Part shown: piece after piece, positions 15,287 to 22,019 of the stretch
Layout of the letters: each line of letters opens with the position of its first letter
How positions within the stretch are numbered: position 1 is the stretch's first letter
Notes under the pieces: generated by a model
Seen by the model: the letters and a program-made list of their open reading frames with translations, nothing else
Told to the model about the DNA's origin: nothing
Databases searched by the model: none
Assembly: GCA_027346125.1 (NCBI GenBank)
Contig: DAIEST010000028.1
Coordinates: 1 to 23,665 of the forward strand
Reading direction: 5' to 3'
Length of the DNA: 23,665 nt
Source: Leptospirillum sp.
Lineage (GTDB): Bacteria; Nitrospirota; Leptospirillia; Leptospirillales; Leptospirillaceae
Made by a program: the position numbers and the translations under genes

Positions 15287-15806
15287 CAGGGCGTCCGACT
15301 CTCTTCCACCCGAACACCCCTGGCCATGCGTGCTGGGGGTGGATCCCGGGTTGGCCGCCACGGGATTCGCCGTTCTGGGTGGACCTTCGCTCGACCGCCT
15401 CAGGGTTCTCCAGCAGGGAACCATCCGGACAGCGGCCACCCTTCCGATCCCGCATCGGATCGGAACCATCTACGACTATCTGTCCCAGGTTCTGGGGCGC
15501 TTTTCCTGTTCGGGGATCTCGCTGGAAGACCATTTCAGCAGAAAGTCCTCCCCGAACGCAGGGCTGATGCTGGGTCCGGTGGTGGGGATCGTGGCTCTTC
15601 TGGCGGACCGTGCCGGTCTCCCCCTTCTGACCATCCCTCCCCGCGAACTGAAACACCGGATTGCCGGTTCCGGAGGAGCATCCAAGGAGGCGGTCCAGCG
15701 GTCCCTGTCCGTCTGGCTCGGGCCTTCCGTCCGCGTTGCCTCCACCCATGAAGGAGATGCTCTGGGGCTGGCTTTTCTGGGATACTCCAGACTGGTTCTG
15801 AAATGA
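15267..15806 (+). CDS. ruvC: Holliday-junction resolvase RuvC
   Basis: A 179-residue endonuclease that cuts Holliday junctions during recombination repair. Catalytic residues fit the RNase-H fold: D26 (VLGVDPGLAATGF), E87 (SLEDHF), and H161 with D164 (STHEGDALGLA). The His three residues before the last Asp matches the Thermus-type active site rather than the all-acidic E. coli set. PPRELKHRIAGSGGASKEAV is the usual loop. ATG 15267 overlaps the htrA end by 20 bp and gives about 12 extra N-terminal residues; no strong ribosome-binding site is seen, so translational coupling to htrA is likely, and a GTG 61 bases on is a less likely start. Its stop overlaps the ruvA start by 4 bp (ATGA). Confidence 0.94.
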   Translation: MSPFRPDRASDSLPPEHPWPCVLGVDPGLAATGFAVLGGPSLDRLRVLQQGTIRTAATLPIPHRIGTIYDYLSQVLGRFSCSGISLEDHFSRKSSPNAGLMLGPVVGIVALLADRAGLPLLTIPPRELKHRIAGSGGASKEAVQRSLSVWLGPSVRVASTHEGDALGLAFLGYSRLVLK

Positions 15807-16444
15807 TTGCCCGGCTCTGGGGCACGATCCAGGACTGGGAAGAGGAATCGGTCATCCTGAGAGTGCGGGATATCGGATACCGGGTCCATCTTTCCCCTCA
15901 CTCGCACCAGACTCTTCGGAGCCGACCGGACCCCGGGGAAATCGCTGTCTGGATCCAGTACTTCTGGAACGAACATCTGGAAGCTCCCATCCTGGCCGGT
16001 TTTCTGGGATCCGACGAACAAACCCTGTTCAACCAGCTCCGGAAGGTCCCGGGACTGGGCCCTCTTTCGGCTCTTCGTCTTCTGGCTCTTCCGGTTGGGG
16101 AGTTTCTCGGGATCATCCGGGACAACGATGCCGCCCGACTGAAATCCCTCAAGGGAGTCGGAGAGAAAACCGCCCGGAAAATTCTTTCCGAACTTCGGGG
16201 ATCTCTGGATAAAATGGAAGACCTGTTCCCGATGTCGTTGCCGATGGGAACCCCATTGTCGCCTTCCGGCGAGACGGAGCTTCCGGCGACGATCGCTCAG
16301 ACCGTCAAGGATGTCCTGATCCGGCAGTTCGGGCATACCCCGGCCGAAGCCCATCGTCTTGTCACGGAAGCGCTCAAGAGAAACCCGACACTGTCGAAAA
16401 CGGAAGATCTGTTCCAGGAGGTTTACCGGGTTGGACCCGAATGA
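15803..16444 (+). CDS. ruvA: Holliday-junction branch-migration subunit RuvA
   Basis: A 213-residue protein that binds four-way junctions and loads RuvB. It has an OB-fold N-terminus (MIARLWGTIQDWEEESVIL through DIGYRVHLSPHS) and two helix-hairpin-helix motifs (LRKVPGLGPLSALRLL and LKSLKGVGEKTARKILSEL). A flexible linker rich in Pro/Ser precedes domain III (AQTVKDVLIRQFGHTPAEAHRLVTEALKR), which contacts RuvB. The length is close to the usual 190-205 residues. ATG 15803 overlaps the ruvC stop. One oddity is that the acidic-pin sequence between strands is EHLEAPILAGFLGSDEQTLFNQL rather than the common TREDAHLLYGF version. Confidence 0.95.
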   Translation: MIARLWGTIQDWEEESVILRVRDIGYRVHLSPHSHQTLRSRPDPGEIAVWIQYFWNEHLEAPILAGFLGSDEQTLFNQLRKVPGLGPLSALRLLALPVGEFLGIIRDNDAARLKSLKGVGEKTARKILSELRGSLDKMEDLFPMSLPMGTPLSPSGETELPATIAQTVKDVLIRQFGHTPAEAHRLVTEALKRNPTLSKTEDLFQEVYRVGPE

Positions 16445-17450
16445 ATTGAGTCTCCTGTCCGGGGAGTCCCTTCCGGAAGAACTGCCTGAAACCAATCTGC
16501 TCAGACCCCAGACTTTCGACCAATACGTCGGACAAAAAGACGTCATCGAAAGCCTCAAGGTAGCGATCCAGGCTGCTCTTCTTCGACAGGAAGCCATGGA
16601 TCACGTCCTTCTCCACGGCCCTCCTGGACTGGGGAAGACCACTCTCGCCTCCCTGATTGCCCGGGCGCTCGGAGTCCCTTTTCTCTCATCCTCCGGGCCG
16701 GCCCTTGAAAAGGGAGGGGATCTCGTGGGGATCCTGACACGCATCTCGACGGGAACACTTCTGTTCATAGACGAGATCCACCGTCTTCCCCGTCCTGTCG
16801 AGGAGATTCTCTATTCGGCAATGGAAGACTACTCCATCGATGTCATCTTCGACCGGGGAGCTGCGGCCAGAACCTTCCGGCACCGGATCGCGCCATTCAC
16901 CCTGGTGGGAGCCACCACCAGGGCAGGGCTCCTGTCCGCCCCCTTGAGGGATCGCTTCGGAATCCAGAGGGATCTGGAGTTCTACGAACCGGAAGATCTC
17001 TCCTTGATCCTGATGCGTTCGGCCGGCCTTCTGGGCGTCGATCTCACGGCGGAAGGCGCCCTCGAGATCGGGAGACGGTCCAGGGGAACGCCCAGGATCG
17101 CCAACCGCCTTCTGAAGCGGGTCCGGGATTTTGTCCAGGTCCACTCCCATGGCAGCATCACGACGGACTTGGCCCGGCAGGCATTGCGACTCGAGGGGAT
17201 CGACGACAGGGGATTGAACAGAATCGACCGAAAATTCATCGAGACGGTACGGACGGTCTACAATGGGGGCCCGGTCGGAATAGAAGCCATGGCCGCTACC
17301 CTCCAGATGGATCCCGACACATTGATCGATGTCGTGGAGCCTTATCTGCTGAAAGAGGGCTACCTTGCCAGGACCCCATCCGGGCGCCGGCTGACGTCTT
17401 CTGGATGGGAAATCGGCTTCGAAACGCCAGGAAGCCCCCTGGGAAGCTAG
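16431..17450 (+). CDS. ruvB: Holliday-junction branch-migration ATPase RuvB
   Basis: A 339-residue AAA+ motor that drives branch migration with RuvA. Walker A is GPPGLGKT (63-70), Walker B is LLFIDEIHR (D114, E115), sensor 1 is GATTRAGLLSAPLRDRFG with the arginine finger, and a winged-helix C-terminus ends in YLARTPSGRRLT. I start it at TTG 16431, nine bases after an AGGAGG, which gives MDPNELSLLSGES and the family's normal length; the frame is open further upstream but only within ruvA. It overlaps ruvA by 14 bp. Its stop TAG is shared in antisense with the stop of the next gene. Confidence 0.96.
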   Translation: MDPNELSLLSGESLPEELPETNLLRPQTFDQYVGQKDVIESLKVAIQAALLRQEAMDHVLLHGPPGLGKTTLASLIARALGVPFLSSSGPALEKGGDLVGILTRISTGTLLFIDEIHRLPRPVEEILYSAMEDYSIDVIFDRGAAARTFRHRIAPFTLVGATTRAGLLSAPLRDRFGIQRDLEFYEPEDLSLILMRSAGLLGVDLTAEGALEIGRRSRGTPRIANRLLKRVRDFVQVHSHGSITTDLARQALRLEGIDDRGLNRIDRKFIETVRTVYNGGPVGIEAMAATLQMDPDTLIDVVEPYLLKEGYLARTPSGRRLTSSGWEIGFETPGSPLGS

Positions 17451-18169
17451 GAAGACGGACGGGAACCCGGGGTCCTGAACTCGTACGTGACACCGAACAC
17501 GATGGGGAGCGCCCACAAAGGTCCGCTCGAGAGGGTGGACCCGCTGGCGGCCAATCCCCTCGTGGAAATCGGACTGTCCGTATAAGCCACGACAGCCTCC
17601 CCGTAAACAGAGACGCGATCCGTCATCCGGTACAGCACTCCTCCTCCGAAATCGACACTGAATGAAGCCGTCCCGGCATTCCCGGAATTGGTGGAAATAC
17701 TGTTGAACGATGGACCCAGATCGGTGGCGAAATAAGGAATCACCGACCGGTCTCCGCTTCTCGGATCCCATAAGGGAACGGTTGCGCCTACCGTCAGCGG
17801 CATGGCAGACAGTCCCGGGAACCCCCGGCTTCCGGAATAGCTCTCGTACCCGACCGAAAAACGCAGCCCGAGATGGGGAAGGACATAAGATCCCCACCGG
17901 ACATGGAACATCATCCCGGTATTCTCAAGGTTCAGGAGATTGGTGCTCGGAACGGGCTGACCGTTCAGGTTTCCGACCACCGAACCCGCCAGCAGAACGG
18001 ACGGACCCCCGTCAAAGGATACGCTCTGCCAGCTGAACGGCTGGTCGGCCCAGGCCTCCTGGAACGGTCCGGAAAGAACACACAGGAGGGCGACGCTCCG
18101 GAAGAAAGCACGGATCCCGAAATTCCGGAAGGAACAATGAGAGAAACGGGCGGAAAGAATGGTCGGCAT
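17447..18169 (-). CDS. Exported outer-membrane beta-barrel protein
   Basis: A 240-residue protein with a long basic N-terminus, a hydrophobic FRSVALLCVLSGPF and a likely cleavage after EAWA. The mature region shows alternating strands with aromatic ends: MFHVRWGSYVLPHLGLRFSVGYESY, MPLTVGATVPLWD, SVIPYFATDLGPSF, ASFSVDFGGGVLYRMTDRVSVYGEAVVAYT and PIVFGVTYEFRTPG. This suits an OmpW/OmpA-sized barrel. The chain continues nine residues past the last aromatic strand, so it lacks a terminal Phe. ATG 18169 has GGAG six bases upstream. The gene is convergent with ruvB, ending within the same CTAG tetranucleotide. Its function is unrecognised. Confidence 0.75.
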   Translation of the reverse strand: MPTILSARFSHCSFRNFGIRAFFRSVALLCVLSGPFQEAWADQPFSWQSVSFDGGPSVLLAGSVVGNLNGQPVPSTNLLNLENTGMMFHVRWGSYVLPHLGLRFSVGYESYSGSRGFPGLSAMPLTVGATVPLWDPRSGDRSVIPYFATDLGPSFNSISTNSGNAGTASFSVDFGGGVLYRMTDRVSVYGEAVVAYTDSPISTRGLAASGSTLSSGPLWALPIVFGVTYEFRTPGSRPSS

Positions 18170-18274
18170 CGTCGGCTCCGGAAAGGTTAAGGCGTTCCCA
18201 TGGCGTGGAGAGATTCTGGTATAGTCTGAATCCTACCTGATCGATGGAAACGGGTAAAGAGGACTGCTGCGGAG

Positions 18275-18280
18275 TATACT
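18275..18280 (+). promoter_or_regulatory. Candidate -10 box for the SDH proteinase gene
   Basis: TATACT lies 22 bp before ATG 18302. A second -10-like TATAGT lies at 18220-18225. Neither has a convincing -35 box at the right distance, so this intergenic region holds a probable but unresolved promoter. Confidence 0.3.
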
Positions 18281-18301
18281 GATCGAAAGGGCGGACAGGA
18301 C

Positions 18302-19135
18302 ATGAGTATCGGAAATCTTTTCTGGATTTTCTTTCTGCTGACCATGATGCAGCCGGTCATTTCCCGGAAACTTCTGGAACTGGCCCGGGAGCGGGCGCTC
18401 AGGAATCTTGAGACATCGCGGGGAACCAAGGTCATCGCCATGGTCCACCGTCAGGAAACCATGAGCCTCTTCGGCTTTCCGGTACTCCGGTACATCAATA
18501 TCGAGGACTCGGAAGAAATCCTCCGGGCGATCAAGATGACCGAACCCGAAACCCCTCTCGACCTGATCCTCCACACTCCGGGAGGGCTTGTTCTCGCCTC
18601 CACACAGATCGCACATGCCCTTTCGAACCGGAAAGCCCCCGTCACCGTATTCGTCCCCCACTTCGCCATGTCGGGAGGAACGCTCATCGCCCTTTCCGCG
18701 AGCCAGATCGTCATGGACGAAAATGCCGTACTGGGCCCGGTGGATCCCCAGATCGGGGAGTTTCCGGCGGCATCGATCCTGCGCGTGATCGAACAGAAAA
18801 GCCGGAACGAAATCGACGACAAGACGCTGATCCTGGCGGATGTCGCCGAAAAGGCCCTCGTCCAGCTGACCCATTCGATCGAACGCCTTCTCAGGAAACG
18901 AATGGATCCGGACAAGGCCAAGGAACTCGCCAGCGTCCTGTCGAGCGGGCATTTTACCCACGACTACCCGCTCACCTATGAAGAGCTGAAAACATTCAAT
19001 CTTCCCGTTTCGACCAATGTTCCGGACGATGTCTATCTCTTCATGCGACTGTTCCCGCAGGCCAAGCAGACGGTGCCCTCCGTGAGCTACACGCCGTTTC
19101 CGAGCCCCCCCGGCCGCTCCGGCGGCGGAAGATAG
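18302..19135 (+). CDS. SDH-family ClpP-fold serine proteinase, membrane anchored
   Basis: A 277-residue protein of the serine dehydrogenase proteinase (SDH/SppA-like, ClpP-crotonase fold) family. An N-terminal hydrophobic segment (about 5-20, NLFWIFFLLTMMQPVI) anchors it. The oxyanion-forming motif LILHTPGGLVLAS (88-100) and nucleophile S124 in HFAMSGGTLIALSA follow the ClpP/SppA order, and the next conserved stretch MDENAVLGPVDPQIG is also family-like. A helical region (DKTLILADVAEKALVQLTHSIERLLRKRM) and a conserved-looking GHFTHDYPLTYEELK follow. Homologues are thought to be membrane proteases of unclear substrate. The tail is Pro/Gly/Ser-rich. ATG 18302 has GGACAGG just upstream. Appears monocistronic. 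Confidence 0.87.
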   Translation: MSIGNLFWIFFLLTMMQPVISRKLLELARERALRNLETSRGTKVIAMVHRQETMSLFGFPVLRYINIEDSEEILRAIKMTEPETPLDLILHTPGGLVLASTQIAHALSNRKAPVTVFVPHFAMSGGTLIALSASQIVMDENAVLGPVDPQIGEFPAASILRVIEQKSRNEIDDKTLILADVAEKALVQLTHSIERLLRKRMDPDKAKELASVLSSGHFTHDYPLTYEELKTFNLPVSTNVPDDVYLFMRLFPQAKQTVPSVSYTPFPSPPGRSGGGR

Positions 19136-19418
19136 CCGGACCCGGGAGCCCCCCTGAAAGAACCCCGGGCAATCTCTCCCGATTCCTCATCGGACGAAAC
19201 AGCGATGCGTCTGTTCGACCTCCGGAGAAAAAATACGGACAACCTCTTTCCCCGCCATACCCTTAACAGTTACAATAAACATCGGCGCTCACCGGAAGTC
19301 CACATCGATCGTTGCGGGGTTTCCCCCCTTTTCCGGTCCTCCCCCGATTTCTTCCAGGAGCCCCCTCCACGAGTATCGGCAACTCAATCATTTGCCCAAA
19401 CGGAAAGGAACGATAAAC

Positions 19419-19730
19419 ATGGTCGTTGTCGCAAATCGCATCCGGGTCGCCCCGGGCTACGAGAAAGATTTCGAGGAACGCTTCCGGAACCGGAAGGGTC
19501 TGGTGGAAAAGTCGCCGGGGTTCATCCGGAACATGATTCTTCGCCCGGTAGACAGTGAATTTTACTCGGTCATGACCTTCTGGGAATCCATGGACGCATT
19601 TGTGGCCTGGACCAAGTCCGACTCTTTCAGGGAGGCCCACTCGGGTCCCCGGCCCCCCAAGGAAATGTTTTCCGGACCCAATGTCCTGGAAATCCACGAA
19701 ACCGTTTTCGACACGGAAACGACAGAATAA
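19419..19730 (+). CDS. Antibiotic-biosynthesis-monooxygenase (ABM) domain protein, HmoA-like
   Basis: A 103-residue single-domain protein with the dimeric ferredoxin-like ABM fold. It shows MVVVANRIRVAPGYEKDFEERFRNR, GLVEKSPGFIRNMILRP, FYSVMTFWESMDAFVAWTKSDSFREAH and a C-terminal NVLEIHETVFDTE. This order matches small heme-degrading or quinol monooxygenases (HmoA/IsdG-like or YgiN-like). The His in SFREAH is at the position used by heme-degrading members, and the Asn in VANRI is also in place, but a substrate cannot be assigned. ATG 19419 follows AAAGGA with nine-base spacing; an in-frame TTG upstream (19392) is unlikely. It ends two bases before the PP-loop gene, so the pair is probably one operon. 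Confidence 0.85.
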   Translation: MVVVANRIRVAPGYEKDFEERFRNRKGLVEKSPGFIRNMILRPVDSEFYSVMTFWESMDAFVAWTKSDSFREAHSGPRPPKEMFSGPNVLEIHETVFDTETTE

Positions 19731-19731
19731 G

Positions 19732-20724
19732 ATGAAAGGACTCCTTCTTCTCTCCGGAGGTCTGGACTCCTCGCTGGCCGGAAGAATCCTCCTGGACATG
19801 GGGGTCGAACTGGTCGCTCTTCACCTGGAAAGTCCGTTCGGCTGCGACAACAACCCCGAGCGGATGGCCCTTGAACTGGGCATTCCCCTCATCCGGAAGC
19901 CCAAGGGAGAGGCCTTCATCGACGTGCTGAAAGAACCTGCTTTCGGGTATGGTTCCGTCGCGAACCCCTGCATCGATTGCCGGATTCTGATGTTCCAGCT
20001 GGGCCAGGGGGTCATGGAAGAGGTTGGCGCCTCTTTCCTTGTCACCGGCGAAGTGGCCGGGCAAAGGCCGATGAGCCAGAAAAAGGAGACCCTGTTCCTG
20101 ATCGACCGGGAGGCCGGCATGGAAGGAAGAGTTTTAAGGCCGCTTTCCGCACGTCTTCTTCCGGAAACCCATCCCGAACGGGAAGGCTGGGTCGACCGGA
20201 AACGTCTGTACGGATGGGCCGGACGCTCCCGAAAACCCCAGCTCGAACTGGCGAAACAGTTCGGCTTTTCCTTCACTCCCAGCCCGGCCGGCGGGTGCCT
20301 CCTGACCGATGCAAACTTCAAGGAACGGCTGGGGGATTTCATCCGGATCGATCACGAACGCCCGTCGGAGGTCGCCCCCCTGATCCGGTTCGGGCGGCAC
20401 TTCCGGTTCGGAGAAACATGGGTGATCGTGGGGAGAGATGCCCAGGACAATCAGAAACTGGAAGACCTGATCCGGGGACACGGCATGGGATTCCATCCGG
20501 AAGGGTTTTCGGGACCGGGAGTTTTCTTCCCGGAGCCCTGCCCCCCCGACATGGAAACGATCGCTTTCGGCGCTTTCCACGTTTTCGGGAAACGGGTTCC
20601 CGATGGACCCCTCTCCCTCCGGGCGATCATGGGCGACACCGATTATCCCGTGGAATTCCATGAAACGCGACCGGAATCCCCCTACCGGGATTCAGCCTAC
20701 TGGGACACCCATTGGAGACACTGA
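19732..20724 (+). CDS. PP-loop ATPase, tRNA thiouridylase-like, with NFACT-R-like C-terminal domain
   Basis: A 330-residue protein. The PP-loop SGGLDSS (8-14) binds and adenylates substrate, as in ThiI and MnmA. A cysteine pair in NPCIDCRILMF (C80, C83), another Cys at 38 and LVTGEVAGQRPMSQKK follow, as in thiouridylase relatives. A further Cys occurs in SPAGGCLLTD. The C-terminal part (RFGRHFRFGETWVIVGRDAQDNQKLEDLI, about 223-251) resembles the NFACT-R RNA-binding module sometimes fused to such PP-loop domains. Together this suggests sulfur insertion into tRNA. ATG 19732 lies two bases past the ABM gene stop; the longer frame upstream is inside that gene. The 3' end overlaps the radical SAM gene by 13 bp. 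Family call firm, exact reaction inferred. Confidence 0.82.
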   Translation: MKGLLLLSGGLDSSLAGRILLDMGVELVALHLESPFGCDNNPERMALELGIPLIRKPKGEAFIDVLKEPAFGYGSVANPCIDCRILMFQLGQGVMEEVGASFLVTGEVAGQRPMSQKKETLFLIDREAGMEGRVLRPLSARLLPETHPEREGWVDRKRLYGWAGRSRKPQLELAKQFGFSFTPSPAGGCLLTDANFKERLGDFIRIDHERPSEVAPLIRFGRHFRFGETWVIVGRDAQDNQKLEDLIRGHGMGFHPEGFSGPGVFFPEPCPPDMETIAFGAFHVFGKRVPDGPLSLRAIMGDTDYPVEFHETRPESPYRDSAYWDTHWRH

Positions 20725-21623
20725 AAACACTCTATTCCCGTCACGACCGGTCATATCATGACAACCGCTATGTCTACCCGGTCCTTTCCCGGCGGGCAGG
20801 CGGGATCTCGGTCGGGATCAACCTGAATCCGGACAAGGGATGCAATTTCGACTGCGTCTACTGCCAGGTGGACCGGACCCCCTCGGGAATGCGCGGTATC
20901 GACCCCCTCCACCGTCCCACCGGGATTCCGGTTCTCCTTGAAGAACTGAACCGTCTCGTGGAGGGAATCTCGTCCGGAAGACTGTTTTCCCGTTCCCCCT
21001 TCGAAGCGGTTCCGGAACATCTGAGAAAGATGGCCGATATCGCACTTTCGGGAGACGGAGAACCCACCATGGTTCCCGAATTTCTCCCTGTCCTGGACTC
21101 GCTCATGGATTTCCGGTCACATCGGACGGGGCGTTTCCGGATCCCGATCCGCCTGATCACGAACGGAACGGGACTCTTCCGGAGTTCGACGCGCCAGGCC
21201 GTGCGGGAACGTTTTTTTTCTGCCGGATCCTCCCAGTCTCCACAAGATGAGATCTGGTTCAAGATCGATGCCGCAGATCCGGAAAGTTTCAACCGGATCG
21301 ACCGGAGTTCCATCCCCTTCGACCGATACTGGTCTTCCGTCACCGAAACGCTCCTGGAGCTTCCGGTCACCATCCAGACAATGGTCTGCGAGATCCGGGA
21401 TCCGGAGGCCCCTTTCGACCCCTTGGGGGACTGGCGGATCGCGATGAAGGAAAACATACGGAAATTGCTGGAGCAAGGGGCCCAAATCCGGGAGTGGCAT
21501 CTCTATACCGTCGCCCGGAGGACCCCGGACCCATCCGTTGTTCCGCTTTCTTCCGAACGCATGGAATGTCTTCGACAATCCTTCCAGGAAGGGATCGCTC
21601 TCCCGATCAGGATCTTCTCCTGA
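20712..21623 (+). CDS. Radical SAM protein (COG0731/TYW1-like)
   Basis: A 303-residue enzyme. The [4Fe-4S] cluster motif is GCNFDCVYCQVD (C44, C48, C51; CxxxCxxC). The SAM-binding region shows IALSGDGEPTMVPEFLPVL (the GGE-like motif) and IRLITNGTGLF, and substrate-side segments such as EIWFKIDAADPESFNRID and VTIQTMVCEI follow. This order matches radical SAM proteins of the Fe-S oxidoreductase group related to wybutosine synthesis TYW1, though a bacterial role is not defined. TTG 20712 is taken as start because no ATG is in frame before the motif; it lies inside the PP-loop gene end, pointing to coupled translation. The start is the least certain part. Confidence 0.85.
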   Translation: METLKTLYSRHDRSYHDNRYVYPVLSRRAGGISVGINLNPDKGCNFDCVYCQVDRTPSGMRGIDPLHRPTGIPVLLEELNRLVEGISSGRLFSRSPFEAVPEHLRKMADIALSGDGEPTMVPEFLPVLDSLMDFRSHRTGRFRIPIRLITNGTGLFRSSTRQAVRERFFSAGSSQSPQDEIWFKIDAADPESFNRIDRSSIPFDRYWSSVTETLLELPVTIQTMVCEIRDPEAPFDPLGDWRIAMKENIRKLLEQGAQIREWHLYTVARRTPDPSVVPLSSERMECLRQSFQEGIALPIRIFS

Positions 21624-21683
21624 CCCGACCGATAGAGTCTCGCCTTTTTCGGTCGACAAGCGAAAAGAAACAGGAGACGATTC

Positions 21684-21950
21684 ATGAGCGATGTTACGGG
21701 AGTCCATTTGCACAGGGATCCAATGCAGAACCTGCCCGTTGACCTGAAACACAAACCGGCGGAAGGGTACTTTGCTCATCGAATCTCAAAAATCCAGGCC
21801 CCCCACTACACGAGAAAATTGCCCCGACACCAAAGCTCAGGCAAGGATCGACCGTTGAGAAGATCTGGTCGGCATGGGTTTTCAGGAACCGGCCGGAAAT
21901 ACACACTCCGCAGAATGATAGTTAATCCGGAAATATTTCTTTACGACTAA
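21684..21950 (+). CDS. Short hypothetical protein, possibly a truncated remnant
   Basis: An 88-residue ORF with a good GGAG ribosome-binding site seven bases before ATG 21684. The first 35 residues (MSDVTGVHLHRDPMQNLPVD through EGYFAHRI) read like a real protein. The remainder is very basic and loses that character, so it may be a frameshifted or truncated gene whose original 3' part was lost when the ATPase region arrived. I recognise no family. Its stop lies in the repeat region upstream of the ATPase. Confidence 0.35.
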   Translation: MSDVTGVHLHRDPMQNLPVDLKHKPAEGYFAHRISKIQAPHYTRKLPRHQSSGKDRPLRRSGRHGFSGTGRKYTLRRMIVNPEIFLYD

Positions 21951-21997
21951 TAAAATATCCGGTAATATTTATTACTGCATAAACAACTAACCGGATA
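21925..21997. repeat. ATCCGG box repeats upstream of the AAA ATPase
   Basis: Two near-identical direct copies (ATCCGGAAATATTTCTTTA at 21925-21943 and ATCCGGTAATATTTATTA at 21957-21974) lie 32 bp apart. A third, inverted box follows at 21988-21997 (TAACCGGATA). Copies two and three form an inverted repeat with arms TATCCGGT (21956-21963) and ACCGGATA (21990-21997). They end 22 bp before the ATPase start, a good place for an operator or autoregulatory site. Function inferred. Confidence 0.4.
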
Positions 21998-22019
21998 CAA
22001 TAATGATCAGTATTTCCAA

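Larger units (their letters stand above)
21624..22019. other. 396-bp AT-rich boundary region
   Basis: The stretch between the radical SAM gene and the AAA ATPase includes one short candidate ORF (21684-21950), listed separately. It has hairpin-forming sequence after 21627 (GACCGA 21627-21632 with TCGGTC 21649-21654), and the last 100 bases are clearly more AT-rich than the surroundings. The AT-rich part carries repeated ATCCGG boxes. I see no transposase, integrase or tRNA at this edge. Confidence 0.5.

Noticed and set aside
19141..19169. Two CCCGGG blocks after the SDH gene as a terminator
   Set aside because: The stem would be 6 bp with a 17-base loop and has no following T-run. Both blocks are palindromic on their own, so pairing is not specific evidence.
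21645..21667. TTTTTCG/CGAAAAG hairpin after the radical SAM gene as a terminator
   Set aside because: The stem is weak, with a wobble pair, and no U-run follows on the plus strand.
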